64,000 bases of DNA from an uncultured Burkholderiales bacterium (GCA_937927685.1 CALBSC010000077.1:62001-126000); one strand, 5' to 3'; positions 17,284-26,036 are shown, counted from the first letter of the stretch. The notes: generated from the letters alone by a model not told the origin. Numbers and translations are program-made.

Positions 17284-18357
17284 ATGCTGTTTCGTCAGGC
17301 GGGTGTCTTTCATACCCATTACGCGGCTGACCGGGGCTTGTTCCCGATTCCGGCCGATCGATTCATGATCGGCGCGCTGCTGGTGTTCTTCCTGCTCGCA
17401 CCCGTGCTGGTGAGTTCACTGACCCTCAGCAGTTATCTGGTGCCCTGGCTGGTCTGGACGGCGGCCACGCTGGGCCTGAACCTCATTCTGGGTTGGGCCG
17501 GGCAGTTTCACTTTGGCTATGCCGCCGTGATGGGCATCGGCGCCTACACCGCGGTGCATGGGGTGCGCAACGGCATTCCCTGGGAAATTGCGGTGTTGCT
17601 CGCGGGTGGCATGGCCACCCTGATCGGGGTGGTCTTTGCCTTTGCCGCCTTGCGGGTCAAGGGGCTGTATCTGGCGCTCAGCACCCTGGCGTTGCAGTTC
17701 ATCATGGACTGGGTGATTTCCCACGTGCCGGCAATCAGCGGCGGCGTGTCGGCCACCTTGCAGGCACCGGCCCTGACATTGATGGGCCAGAGCATCACCT
17801 CCGAGGCGGCCTTGTATTACGTGGCCTTGGTCTGGTGTCTGTTTGTCACCCTGTTCATGCTGAACCTCAAGCGCACCGCGTTGGGGCGCGCCCTGGTGGC
17901 GGTGCGCGAAAAAGACTTTGCCGCTGCCGTGATCGGGGTACAAAGCTTTTATTACAAGCTGGTTGCCTTTGCCACCTCGTCCTTGATCGGCGGGGTGAGT
18001 GGCGCCATGCTGATCTTCACCTTCTACCACGCTGTCACGCCGGAACAGTTTTCAATCAATGTGTCCATCGAGTTGCTGGCCATGGTGATCGTCGGCGGCC
18101 TGGGCAGCATCATCGGCAGCTGGTTTGGCGCGGCCTTCATCCTGCTCATGCCCAGCCAGATCAACTATTTCATCGCCTGGACGGCCAAGCTGCTGGGCAT
18201 GACGGTGGGCGACGAAACGCTGGCCCACATTCCGCACGTGATCTATGGTGCCATGATCATGCTGTTCCTGATTGTCGAGCCCATGGGCCTGGGCAAGCTT
18301 TACAGCAATGTGCGCAACTATTTCATGCTGTGGCCGTTTGGTTACTCGCGCAAGTGA
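17284..18357 (+). CDS. livM: ABC transporter permease, LivM-like
   Basis: The 357-residue membrane protein is the LivM partner of LivH. After a longer cytoplasmic N terminus it shows nine or ten hydrophobic segments, the LivM hallmark NLILGWAGQFHFGYAAVMGIGAYT, and the coupling segment RTALGRALVAVREKDFAAAVIGV. The block VIVGGLGSIIGSWFGAAFI near the end is also typical. It sits three bases after livH and ten bases before livF. No signal suggests a separate promoter. Confidence 0.94.
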   Translation: MLFRQAGVFHTHYAADRGLFPIPADRFMIGALLVFFLLAPVLVSSLTLSSYLVPWLVWTAATLGLNLILGWAGQFHFGYAAVMGIGAYTAVHGVRNGIPWEIAVLLAGGMATLIGVVFAFAALRVKGLYLALSTLALQFIMDWVISHVPAISGGVSATLQAPALTLMGQSITSEAALYYVALVWCLFVTLFMLNLKRTALGRALVAVREKDFAAAVIGVQSFYYKLVAFATSSLIGGVSGAMLIFTFYHAVTPEQFSINVSIELLAMVIVGGLGSIIGSWFGAAFILLMPSQINYFIAWTAKLLGMTVGDETLAHIPHVIYGAMIMLFLIVEPMGLGKLYSNVRNYFMLWPFGYSRK

Positions 18358-18367
18358 GGAGGTCGTC

Positions 18368-19183
18368 ATGACAACTGCATCCGTCGCGTCCAACATCCTC
18401 ACGGTCAACAACGTCGAGGTCATTTACGACCACGTGGCCCTGGCCATCAAGGGCGCTTCACTGGAAGTGCCGTCCGGGGGCATGGTGGCGCTGCTGGGAG
18501 CCAATGGTGCGGGCAAGAGCACCTTGCTCAAGTCCATCAGCGGCCTGCTCAAGGCCGAGCGCGGCCAGGTCACCCGTGGCGAAATTCAGTTCATGAACCA
18601 GAACATCGACGCCATGGCACCGCAGGACCGGGTGCGGCTGGGCATCGTCCAGGTGCTGGAGGGTCGTCGGGTGTTCGAGCACCTCACACCGGACGAAAAC
18701 CTGGTGGCGGCCTCGGCGATCCGTGGCGGCAGCCGCGCCGAGATGTTGCGCAACCGGGACATGGTCTACACCTATTTCTCGCGGCTGGCGCAACGTCGCG
18801 ATGCCGAGTCGGGGTATCTCTCCGGGGGGGAGCAGCAGATGCTCGCCATTGGCCGAGCCCTGATGACGCAGCCCAAACTGCTGATGCTGGATGAACCCAG
18901 CCTGGGGCTCGCGCCCTTTCTGGTCGCCGAGATCTTTGACATTGTGCGCAAGATCAACCAGACTGAGGGCTTGTCCGTCCTGCTGGTGGAGCAAAACGCC
19001 ATTGCGGCCCTGGAGGTGGTGTCGCACGGGTACCTGATTGAAAACGGCCGCATCGTCATGCACGACACGGCGCAGGCCATGAAGCAAAACCCCGACATCC
19101 AGGAGTTTTATCTGGGCGGCGCGGAGGGGCGCGATTTCAACCAGATCAAGCACTACCGGCGTCGCAAGCGCTGGCTGAGTTGA
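18368..19183 (+). CDS. livF: Branched-chain-amino-acid-type ABC transporter ATPase, LivF-like
   Basis: The 271-residue ATPase is the second nucleotide-binding subunit. Walker A is GANGAGKST, the signature YLSGGEQQML is canonical, Walker B is LLMLDEPSLGLAP, and the switch His position holds Gln (LLVEQNA), as usual in LivF. A basic tail (KHYRRRKRWLS) extends past the usual end. The ATG at 18368 follows a GAGGAGGT ribosome site; the frame is open further upstream into livM, but that part is not needed. Its canonical signature contrasts with the degenerate one in LivG. Confidence 0.94.
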   Translation: MTTASVASNILTVNNVEVIYDHVALAIKGASLEVPSGGMVALLGANGAGKSTLLKSISGLLKAERGQVTRGEIQFMNQNIDAMAPQDRVRLGIVQVLEGRRVFEHLTPDENLVAASAIRGGSRAEMLRNRDMVYTYFSRLAQRRDAESGYLSGGEQQMLAIGRALMTQPKLLMLDEPSLGLAPFLVAEIFDIVRKINQTEGLSVLLVEQNAIAALEVVSHGYLIENGRIVMHDTAQAMKQNPDIQEFYLGGAEGRDFNQIKHYRRRKRWLS

Positions 19184-19249
19184 GCCAACTCCACCCGTTT
19201 CGGCGAAGAGCCTTTTCCTTAAAAATCAACCACGACCAAGGAGACAACG

Positions 19250-20491
19250 ATGATGAAAAAACCGCTGCTGGGCTTGCTGGCCGCACTGGCGCTGGGAACA
19301 GCCGCCACCTCGGCCCAGGCTGAGGTGAAGTTCGGTATTTGCTACGACCTGAGCAAGGCCTATACCTTCATCAGTCCGCAGGTGTCGCAAGCGGCCAAGG
19401 ACTATGCCGATCTGCTCAACCTCAAGGGAGGCCTGGAAGGCCAGAAGATCGAGGTCATCGTGCAGGACCATGGCAACGAACCCCAGCGCGGCATCGAGTG
19501 TTACGAAAAACTCAAGCGTGAAGGCGTGATGATTTTCGACACGCTCTCCACCCCGGTGTCCCGCGCCATTCTGCCGCGGGTGATGGCCGACCAGAACATC
19601 CTGCTGCAGTCGTTTGTGGGCCGTGGCGACGCCATTGATGGCGATGTGTTCAAGTGGGTCTTTCCCATTGGCCCGACCTACTGGGGTCAGATGGCCAACA
19701 ACGTGCAGTTCATCAAGAACAAGTCCAACGGCAACCTCAAGGGCGTGAAGGTCGGCTTCATTTACCCCGACTATGCCTTTGGTCAGGAACCCATCCCGAT
19801 CCTGAAAACGCTGGCGGCCAAGGAAGGCTTTGACCTGCAGTTGTTCCCCAATCCTCTGCCGGGGCGCGACCAGGCTGCGGTGTGGACCCAGATCCGCCGC
19901 TACAACCCGGACTGGGTGATCACCTGGAACCTCTCGGCCATGCACGTGGCCGCTGCGCGCGAAATGAAGCGCAACGGGGTGCCCATGGAGAAAGTGATCT
20001 CGGTCAACTGGTTCAACGAGGTGGACATCGCCAACATCGGCGCGGATGAGGCCAAGGGCCTCAAGCGCGGCACCAACGTCACCGGAGGAACCGGGCATCC
20101 GCTGATCCAGCAGATCATCAAGGAGCTCTACGAGAAGGGCAAGGGCAACGGCGAGCGCAAGAACCTCGACGACATCTACTACAACACGGGCCTGGCCATG
20201 TACTCGACCGCGTTTGAAGGCGTGCGTCTGGCCATCAAGAACGGCGGCATGCCGCTCACGCCCGCCAAGATCAAGGCGGGCCTCGAAAGTCTGCGCAACT
20301 TCGACGCCAATGGCTTGATCGCACCGGTCACCGTGACCGCCAAGGACCATGGCGGTGGTGGCAAGACCCGCATCGACATGTGGGACGGCAAGAAATGGGT
20401 GCCCCAGTCGGACTGGATTTCGGCGTACCCCGATGTGGTGGACCAGATCGTGAAAGAACAATCCGCCGAATTTGCCAAGGCGGCCAAGTGA
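19250..20491 (+). CDS. ABC transporter substrate-binding protein (LivK-like, type 1)
   Basis: The 413-residue periplasmic receptor completes the liv-type operon. It has a signal peptide (MMKKPLLGLL to SAQA), then the bilobed type 1 fold: VKFGICYDLSKAYTFISPQ, GGLEGQKIEVIVQDHGNEPQRGIECYEKL and GFIYPDYAFGQEPI are typical of aromatic-acid or branched-chain family receptors. AAGGAG precedes the ATG. A 66-base gap separates it from livF, and a strong intrinsic terminator follows 49 bases after the stop. In such operons with an acyl-CoA ligase the ligand is often an aromatic acid; that is inference. Confidence 0.93.
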   Translation: MMKKPLLGLLAALALGTAATSAQAEVKFGICYDLSKAYTFISPQVSQAAKDYADLLNLKGGLEGQKIEVIVQDHGNEPQRGIECYEKLKREGVMIFDTLSTPVSRAILPRVMADQNILLQSFVGRGDAIDGDVFKWVFPIGPTYWGQMANNVQFIKNKSNGNLKGVKVGFIYPDYAFGQEPIPILKTLAAKEGFDLQLFPNPLPGRDQAAVWTQIRRYNPDWVITWNLSAMHVAAAREMKRNGVPMEKVISVNWFNEVDIANIGADEAKGLKRGTNVTGGTGHPLIQQIIKELYEKGKGNGERKNLDDIYYNTGLAMYSTAFEGVRLAIKNGGMPLTPAKIKAGLESLRNFDANGLIAPVTVTAKDHGGGGKTRIDMWDGKKWVPQSDWISAYPDVVDQIVKEQSAEFAKAAK

Positions 20492-20540
20492 AGGCCTGAC
20501 AACCCGGTGGGCGCGTCACCTAGATGTCGCCAGCCCACCG

Positions 20541-20576
20541 AATCCCGCGTGACAATCCGTTGCGCGGGATTTTTTT
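20541..20576 (+). terminator. Rho-independent terminator of the liv/acyl-CoA ligase operon
   Basis: A perfect 9-bp GC-rich stem (20541-20549 with 20563-20571) has a 13-base loop and runs into an uninterrupted seven-base T tract. It lies just after the binding-protein gene and before the SDR at 20648, so it separates two transcription units. It is the clearest intrinsic terminator in the window. Confidence 0.9.
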
Positions 20577-20647
20577 ATGTCTGCCGGTTTCGGCGTTTAT
20601 TCGTTCGCGCCTTGGTCGTTCCACTCAGCCAACCCTGGAGGTTATCG

Positions 20648-21430
20648 ATGCAACAGGACTTTCAACACCGTCGCGTGCTCATCACGGGGGGCAGTGCCGG
20701 ACTTGGGCTGGCGGCGGCCCGCATGATGGCCCAGCGCGGCGCACGCGTGGCCATCGCGGCCCGCACCGCTGACAAGCTTCAGGCCGCTGCGGACGCCTTG
20801 CGCCAGGAGACCGGTGCCGAGATCTTGCCTGTGGTGTGCGATGTGGCCAAGCCCGATGACATCACCCGCACGGCCCACGCGGTTCAGCAGGCCTGGGGCG
20901 GTGTGGATGTGTTGCTCAACAACGCGGGAGGCTCATCGCGCATGCCCTCGCTCGATATTTCTGACGAGGTCTGGCAACGCGATCTCGACCTCAAGCTGTT
21001 CTCGGCGATTCGCTTGGTGCGCTTGGTCGCGCATGGAATGAAGGAGCGGCGCTGGGGGCGCATTGTGAACGTGCTCAACACACTGGCCAAAACACCTCCC
21101 GGTGGTTCGGCCCCCACGTCGGTCACCCGCGCGGCTGGCATGGCCTACACCAAGGTGCTGTCGCACGAGTTGGCCCCCTTCAATGTACTGGTCAATGCGG
21201 TCTGCATTGGCCGTATCGAGAGCGAGCAGTGGCCGCGATTCCATCAGGCCGATGCGCCTGAGTTGTCTTATGCGGACTACCTCGCACGCGAAGGGCGCAA
21301 GATTCCGCTGGGGCGTCTGGGCAAGGCCGAGGAATTCGCTGCGCTCGTGTGCCTGCTGGCCTCCGACGGCGGTGGTTACATCACAGGCACCGCCATCAAC
21401 ATCGACGGCGGCGCTTCACCCGCCGACTGA
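20648..21430 (+). CDS. SDR-family oxidoreductase lacking the usual YxxxK
   Basis: The 260-residue protein has the classical SDR layout: the nucleotide motif TGGSAGLGLA near the N terminus, CDVAKPDD, NNAGGSS, and the C-terminal YITGTAINIDGGASP. Where the catalytic Tyr-x-x-x-Lys should be, before AAGMAYTKVLSHEL, the sequence reads TSVTR, so Tyr is Thr and Lys is Arg. Related SDR groups with this change exist, and their chemistry is unclear. The ATG at 20648 follows a CCTGGAGGTT ribosome site. It is a single gene after the terminator and convergent with the monooxygenase gene. It may be a dehydratase-like, binding or inactive SDR. Confidence 0.88.
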   Translation: MQQDFQHRRVLITGGSAGLGLAAARMMAQRGARVAIAARTADKLQAAADALRQETGAEILPVVCDVAKPDDITRTAHAVQQAWGGVDVLLNNAGGSSRMPSLDISDEVWQRDLDLKLFSAIRLVRLVAHGMKERRWGRIVNVLNTLAKTPPGGSAPTSVTRAAGMAYTKVLSHELAPFNVLVNAVCIGRIESEQWPRFHQADAPELSYADYLAREGRKIPLGRLGKAEEFAALVCLLASDGGGYITGTAINIDGGASPAD

Positions 21431-21444
21431 CCGGCCAGGTGGCA

Positions 21445-22653
21445 TCACAACACCGGGTTGTGAACCTCGCCGCCCATCGCGACCAGTGCCCAGGGGCCGC
21501 CCTGGGCGTCCCAGCTGAAGCCGATGTGGGCCATGCCGGCATGGTGGTCACGGAAGAGACGCTGCATGGGATAGCGTTCGTAAATGCCGTTGGCCCCGGC
21601 CAGCATGTGCAGCGCGTCGACCGCCTCGGTACAGATCTGCACCGCAAAGGCAATGTTGCGCTTGGCCTGGAGCTTTTCTTCCAGCGTGGGCATGCGGCCT
21701 TCCTCGGCGATGCGTTGTGCGGTGGCGCAATCGCTGCGCGCCAGCAGGCGAGCCGCTTCCACCCGGGCCGCCGCCCCTGACACGCGCAACTGCAGGGCCT
21801 GAAAATCGCGCATGCGCATGCCGGTGTAGTTGGTGCTGCGTGCCTTGATGGCCTCGATGGTCATCTCCACCGCTGCCTGCGCGTTGCCCACAATCGCACC
21901 CCCGATGCAGTGACTGCCATAGGCTGACAAGGGGGGCAGGTAGTTGGCACTGGTATTGACCTTGGCGCCCGGAAAAGTCGCCTCGCCCCGCGCGGTGTAC
22001 ATGCACAACGCACGGTATTCCGGGACGAACACCTTCTCGGCCTTGACCGATTTGGAGCCGGTGCCGCGCATGCCCATGACCTGCCAGTCGTCGATGACTT
22101 CGTAATCACCTGCCGGCACCAGACACATGCGGTGATCGACCACCTGGTCGCCGTCAAACACCTGCACGGCCAGCATGTTCCAGGTGCTTGGATCGACCCC
22201 GGAGGAGAAGTTCCAGTGACCGGAGATTTCAAAGCCGCCATCGACCCGCTTGGCTCGTCCCTGGGGGTAGGCAATGCCGGAGGCAATCAGGGCATCGGGG
22301 TTGTCGGCCCACACGTCCTCTTGGGCGCGCTCGTCGTACAGCGCGAGCATCCAGTGGTGAATGCCCAGGTTGCCCACATTCCAGGCGGTTGACAGGCACC
22401 CTCGGCCAATTTCATAGGGAATGTCGAAGATGGCTCGATAGTCCAGTTCCATGCCGCCATAGCGTTTGGGCTGGCCAAATCGCAAGATGCCCAGGTGGTT
22501 GAGATCCTGAATGGTCTCGGGCAGCAGCTGACGCGCAGTTTCCTGCCGTGTGGCGCGCTCACGCAGAACCGGCACCAGGGAGCGGGCGTTCTCGCAGGCT
22601 TGCTCCAGGGTCACCCCCGCGAAACTGCGTGCAGGGGGCGAAACTGCGTTCAT
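21445..22653 (-). CDS. Acyl-CoA-dehydrogenase-fold group D flavin monooxygenase (oxygenase component)
   Basis: The 402-residue protein has the acyl-CoA dehydrogenase fold but the pattern of two-component hydroxylases such as HsaA and the C2 component of p-hydroxyphenylacetate hydroxylase: no acyl-CoA catalytic Glu context, and blocks GHWNFSSGVDPSTWNML, VMGMRGTGSKSVKAEKVFVPE, LHMLAGANGIYERYPMQRLFRDHHAGMAH. Such enzymes hydroxylate aromatic rings with reduced flavin from a separate reductase. Its ATG overlaps the upstream VOC gene stop by four bases, so the two are coupled. No flavin reductase is adjacent; the nearest reductase-like gene is at 34785. Confidence 0.88.
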   Translation of the reverse strand: MNAVSPPARSFAGVTLEQACENARSLVPVLRERATRQETARQLLPETIQDLNHLGILRFGQPKRYGGMELDYRAIFDIPYEIGRGCLSTAWNVGNLGIHHWMLALYDERAQEDVWADNPDALIASGIAYPQGRAKRVDGGFEISGHWNFSSGVDPSTWNMLAVQVFDGDQVVDHRMCLVPAGDYEVIDDWQVMGMRGTGSKSVKAEKVFVPEYRALCMYTARGEATFPGAKVNTSANYLPPLSAYGSHCIGGAIVGNAQAAVEMTIEAIKARSTNYTGMRMRDFQALQLRVSGAAARVEAARLLARSDCATAQRIAEEGRMPTLEEKLQAKRNIAFAVQICTEAVDALHMLAGANGIYERYPMQRLFRDHHAGMAHIGFSWDAQGGPWALVAMGGEVHNPVL

Positions 22654-23126
22654 TTGATTTCCTCGACGCGCTGCATCTTGCCGTAGTCTTCCGCACCGTC
22701 CATCCAGTCGGAGGCATCGTCGATGTTGAAGAAGTTCAACTCGATCATGAGTTGGTTGGGGTCACGGATGAAAAACTGGAACAGCTTGAATTCGGGGAAG
22801 TAGCGCGGGCGATAGCTCACCCCCAGTTTCTTGAACCGCTGGATAAACGACTCGGGGTCGGTGGCCAGAAAGGCAATGTGATCGACCACGCCGGTTTGGT
22901 CGGTGCGCGCATCGGGCGGTGTACCCAGGTAGTACATCTCCCGGTTGGGAATCTGGTGCGGGCCCATGTGGACCTGGATCTTGCCGTTCACACCCAGCCA
23001 ATAGCCCGGAAACGGGAAATCCGGGCGATGCATTTGCTCAAACCCCAATGCGTCCATGTAGAACTGGCGTGTGGCCTCCAGGTCGTTGGCGCGGACGAAG
23101 TAGTGGTTGATTTCTGCGATGGGCAT
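22650..23126 (-). CDS. VOC-superfamily protein (extradiol dioxygenase/glyoxalase-like)
   Basis: The 158-residue protein has two vicinal-oxygen-chelate modules: INHYFVRANDLEATRQFYMDALGF with the first His, VDHIAFLATDPESFIQRFK with the second, and QLMIELNFF with the Glu ligand. It therefore keeps a His-His-Glu metal site. AGGAGAC precedes the ATG. Its stop overlaps the start of the group D monooxygenase by four bases, so the pair is probably a hydroxylation plus ring-cleavage or isomerisation unit acting on one aromatic compound. It is divergent from the Bug gene at 23330. Confidence 0.87.
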   Translation of the reverse strand: MPIAEINHYFVRANDLEATRQFYMDALGFEQMHRPDFPFPGYWLGVNGKIQVHMGPHQIPNREMYYLGTPPDARTDQTGVVDHIAFLATDPESFIQRFKKLGVSYRPRYFPEFKLFQFFIRDPNQLMIELNFFNIDDASDWMDGAEDYGKMQRVEEIK

Positions 23127-23329
23127 AGGTGTCTCCTGTTACCGCCTGACAGTACCCCAGGCTCGTGCAGACGTCAATCGCAGGGGGTCAAATACCCGCA
23201 TGGATCTCGGGTTGTCTGACGCCCGGGTGACATGCGGCCGCGGCCTGACCATCCCGCCGGCATTCAGGTGTCGTACGCTTGGTCCTGCCCCGGTGACTCA
23301 GCGCCTGGGGTGAGACAAGTCAGGAGACC

Positions 23330-24382
23330 ATGATGGCAGCCATCCTTGCAAAGACCACCCGTGCTCCGGGAACGCACCCTCCCGCCGGTTGGTCTCGCCG
23401 TCAGGCCATGCAGGCCCTGACCTTGGGCATCTCGTGGCTGTCCGCCGCTGGCCCTGTGCACGCGCAGGAGGCCTGGCCGACCAAGCCGGTGAAGATGATC
23501 ATTCCTTTTCCCCCGGGCCAGGCCACCGACATCTTCGGCCGCCTCTTTGCACAGCGACTGTCGAGCGCGTGGGGGCAGGGCGTGGTGGTGGAAAACCGCC
23601 CGGGCGGCAGCAGCATCATCGGCATGGAAGCCTTGAAGAATGCACCGGCCGATGGGTATACCCTGGGCATGGTGTCCAGTGGCCCGCTCTCCATCAACCC
23701 GTCGGTGTTCTCGCGTCTGCCATACGACCCGGTGCGCGACTACACCCCCATCTCGCTGGCGTTCGTGGCCCCCCTGGTGTTGCTGGTGAACAAGGATTTG
23801 CCGGCGCACACGACGGCAGAACTGGTGAGCTTGTTGCGTCAGCAGCCGGGTCGCTTGAGTTACGCCTCGGGCGGACCGGGGACCTCGCAGCACCTGGCCT
23901 GCGAGTTGTTCAAGATGGCCACCAAGACCTTTGCCGTGCATATTCCCTACAAAGGCAGCGGCCCCGCCCTGACCGATCTGATTGCCGGGCAGGTGCACTT
24001 CATGATTGACAGTGTGTCGGCAGCCTTGCCGCATATCCAGGCCGGGCGTGTTCGGCCCCTGGCCGTCACCAGCCTGCAACGCAACGCCGCTGTGCCGCTC
24101 GTGCCTTCGCTGTCGGAGTCGGGTGTCGCAGGACTTGAGAAGTTCGAGGCTGTGGGGTGGGCAGGATTGCTGGGACCGGCGAACATGACGCCCGCCGTGG
24201 TCCAGAAAATTTCGCACGATTTTGCCGGCGTGCTGCGCGACGAGGCGTTGACCCAGCGGGTGGCCCAAAGTGGTTCGGTGGTGCGTGCGCTGCCGGGCGC
24301 TGAATTCAGTCAGTTCATCCGTGACGAGGTGGTGAAATGGGGCGCTGCCGCCAGGGCCTCCAACACCCGGCTGGATACTTGA
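23330..24382 (+). CDS. Bug-family binding protein, PGQATD subtype, Tat-like leader
   Basis: The 350-residue receptor starts with a long N-terminal region holding a twin-arginine pattern (SRRQAMQA) before the hydrophobic stretch and cleavage near VHAQE. The first ligand loop is PFPPGQATDIFGR, shared with two other Bug proteins of this window. Later family blocks are NRPGGSSIIG, ADGYTLGM, VHIPYKGSGPALTDLIAGQVHF. AGGAG precedes tandem ATGs. It heads a four-gene run Bug-SDR-SDR-Bug with 29-base gaps, so it probably binds a carboxylate that the two SDRs oxidise or reduce. Confidence 0.92.
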   Translation: MMAAILAKTTRAPGTHPPAGWSRRQAMQALTLGISWLSAAGPVHAQEAWPTKPVKMIIPFPPGQATDIFGRLFAQRLSSAWGQGVVVENRPGGSSIIGMEALKNAPADGYTLGMVSSGPLSINPSVFSRLPYDPVRDYTPISLAFVAPLVLLVNKDLPAHTTAELVSLLRQQPGRLSYASGGPGTSQHLACELFKMATKTFAVHIPYKGSGPALTDLIAGQVHFMIDSVSAALPHIQAGRVRPLAVTSLQRNAAVPLVPSLSESGVAGLEKFEAVGWAGLLGPANMTPAVVQKISHDFAGVLRDEALTQRVAQSGSVVRALPGAEFSQFIRDEVVKWGAAARASNTRLDT

Positions 24383-24411
24383 AACACAACGACAGGCAAG
24401 GAGAGGCTCTC

Positions 24412-25206
24412 ATGTTGAATTTGTCAGGCAAGGTGGCCCTGGTGACGGGTTGCGGCTCCATGGGCCCGGGCTGGGGCAACGGCAAGGCCATTGCCGTGCT
24501 GCTGGCGCGGCAGGGTGCCCGTGTGTTTGGCGTGGACCTCGATCTGGAGGCTGCGCGCGTGACCGAGCAACTCATTCGCGAGGAAGGCGGCACCATCGAG
24601 GTGATGTCGGCCAACGTCAAGCAGTCCGACGAGGTGCAGCGCATGGTGCAGGCTTGCGTACAGCGCTTTGGTCGCATTGACATCCTCATCAACAACGTGG
24701 GCCGCTCCGAGCCCGGTGGCCCGGTGGACATGCCCGAGGAGGTCTGGGACGAGCAGATGGACATCAATGTCAAGACCGCCTACCTGTGCATGAAACATGT
24801 GCTGCCCATCATGGAGCAGCAAGGCAGCGGCTCGGTGGTCAGCATTTCTTCGGTCGCAGGCTTGCGGTATGTGGGCAAGCCCCAGGTGGGGTATGCCGCG
24901 GCCAAGGCCGCCATGATGCAACTGACCAAAACCACGGCTGTGCTCTATGCGCCCAAGGGCGTGCGCTTGAACTGCGTGGTACCCGGCCTGGTATTCACCC
25001 CCTTGGTCAAACGCCTGGCAGACAAATACGCCCAGGGCGATTTCGAGGGCTTCGTGGCGCACCGGCACCAGCAAGTCCCCATGGGTCACATGGGCGATGC
25101 GTGGGACGTGGCCCATGCGGTGCTGTTCCTGGCCAGTGACGAGGCCCGCTATATCACCGGTCAATCGATCGTGGTGGATGGGGGTCTCGTGTCGGCCACA
25201 CGTTGA
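24412..25206 (+). CDS. SDR-family oxidoreductase (first of a tandem pair)
   Basis: The 264-residue protein is a classical SDR with the nucleotide-binding loop modified to TGCGSMGPGWGNG, NNVGRSEP in place of NNAG, catalytic Ser in SISSVAG and Tyr-Lys as YAAAK. The ending YITGQSIVVDGG is typical. The unusual GPGWGNG loop is shared with the next gene (GAGCVGPGWGNG), so the two are tandem paralogues. AAGGAGAGG lies before the ATG at 24412. It probably interconverts a hydroxy and an oxo group with NAD(P); the substrate is likely the ligand of a flanking Bug protein, by inference. Confidence 0.92.
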   Translation: MLNLSGKVALVTGCGSMGPGWGNGKAIAVLLARQGARVFGVDLDLEAARVTEQLIREEGGTIEVMSANVKQSDEVQRMVQACVQRFGRIDILINNVGRSEPGGPVDMPEEVWDEQMDINVKTAYLCMKHVLPIMEQQGSGSVVSISSVAGLRYVGKPQVGYAAAKAAMMQLTKTTAVLYAPKGVRLNCVVPGLVFTPLVKRLADKYAQGDFEGFVAHRHQQVPMGHMGDAWDVAHAVLFLASDEARYITGQSIVVDGGLVSATR

Positions 25207-25235
25207 ACAGCTTGAATGGCTAAACAGGAGATCAC

Positions 25236-26036
25236 ATGACAGGACGTTTGCAAGGCAAGGTGGCCATCATCACCGGTGCGGGGTGTGTCGGACCGGGCTG
25301 GGGCAACGGGCGCGCCACCGCGGTGCGCTTCGCGCAGGAAGGCGCCACCGTCTGGGCCGTCGACATTGATGTGAGCTCCATGGAGGAAACCCTGGAGCGG
25401 GCAGGTGATGCGCGTGGAGCCATCACCCCCTATCGCTGCGATGTCACGGACAGCACAGCCATCGCCCAGTTGGTGGCTGACTGTCTGGCCCGGCATGGAC
25501 GCATCGATATTCTGGTGAACAACGTGGGCACGCCCGTGCCGGGTGGACCGGTGGCCATGAGCGAGTCAGCCTGGCAGCGTCAACTCGACATCAACCTGAG
25601 CACGGTCTTCCTGATGTGCAAGCCGGTCATCCCGGTCATGCAGGCGCAGGGGGGTGGCGCCATCGTGAACGTCGCTTCCACGTCCGGACAGCGGTACACC
25701 GGCGCGGTCCAGGTGGGGTATGCCGCGGCCAAGGCGGGGGTGATCCAGTTCTCGCGGGTGGTGGCGGTGGAGCATGCCAAGGACAACATCCGCATCAACA
25801 CGGTGGTGCCCGGCCAGTTGCACACGCCGCTGGTGGACGCCATCCTGGCGGGTAACCAGACGGCAGGCGATGTGGAGGCCTTGCTCAAGCGTCGTCAATC
25901 GCGCATTCCGCTGCCTTTCATGGGCGATGGGCGCGACACAGCCAACGCTGCGCTGTTTCTGGCCTCGGATGAGGCACGCTTCATCACCGGCACCGAGATC
26001 GTGGTGGACGGTGGCATGAGTGTTCGTTGCGATTGA
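25236..26036 (+). CDS. SDR-family oxidoreductase (second of a tandem pair)
   Basis: The 266-residue product is a close relative of the preceding SDR. It keeps TGAGCVGPGWGNG, an acidic residue at the end of strand 2 (VDIDV) favouring NAD, NNVGTPVP, Ser in NVASTSG, Tyr-Lys as YAAAK and FITGTEIVVDGG at the end. ACAGGAGATC precedes the ATG. Two such enzymes in series could form a heteromeric dehydrogenase or act at different carbons of one compound, as some SDR pairs do. The gaps before and after are both 29 bases. Confidence 0.92.
   Translation: MTGRLQGKVAIITGAGCVGPGWGNGRATAVRFAQEGATVWAVDIDVSSMEETLERAGDARGAITPYRCDVTDSTAIAQLVADCLARHGRIDILVNNVGTPVPGGPVAMSESAWQRQLDINLSTVFLMCKPVIPVMQAQGGGAIVNVASTSGQRYTGAVQVGYAAAKAGVIQFSRVVAVEHAKDNIRINTVVPGQLHTPLVDAILAGNQTAGDVEALLKRRQSRIPLPFMGDGRDTANAALFLASDEARFITGTEIVVDGGMSVRCD

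Noticed and set aside
16093..17319. 408-codon minus-strand open frame over the ligase end and livH
   Set aside because: His/Gln/Arg-rich translation typical of antisense frames over a membrane protein gene; livH on the plus strand is unambiguous.
19226..20461. 411-codon minus-strand open frame over the liv-type receptor
   Set aside because: Mirror frame of the receptor gene, which has leader, ribosome site and family motifs.
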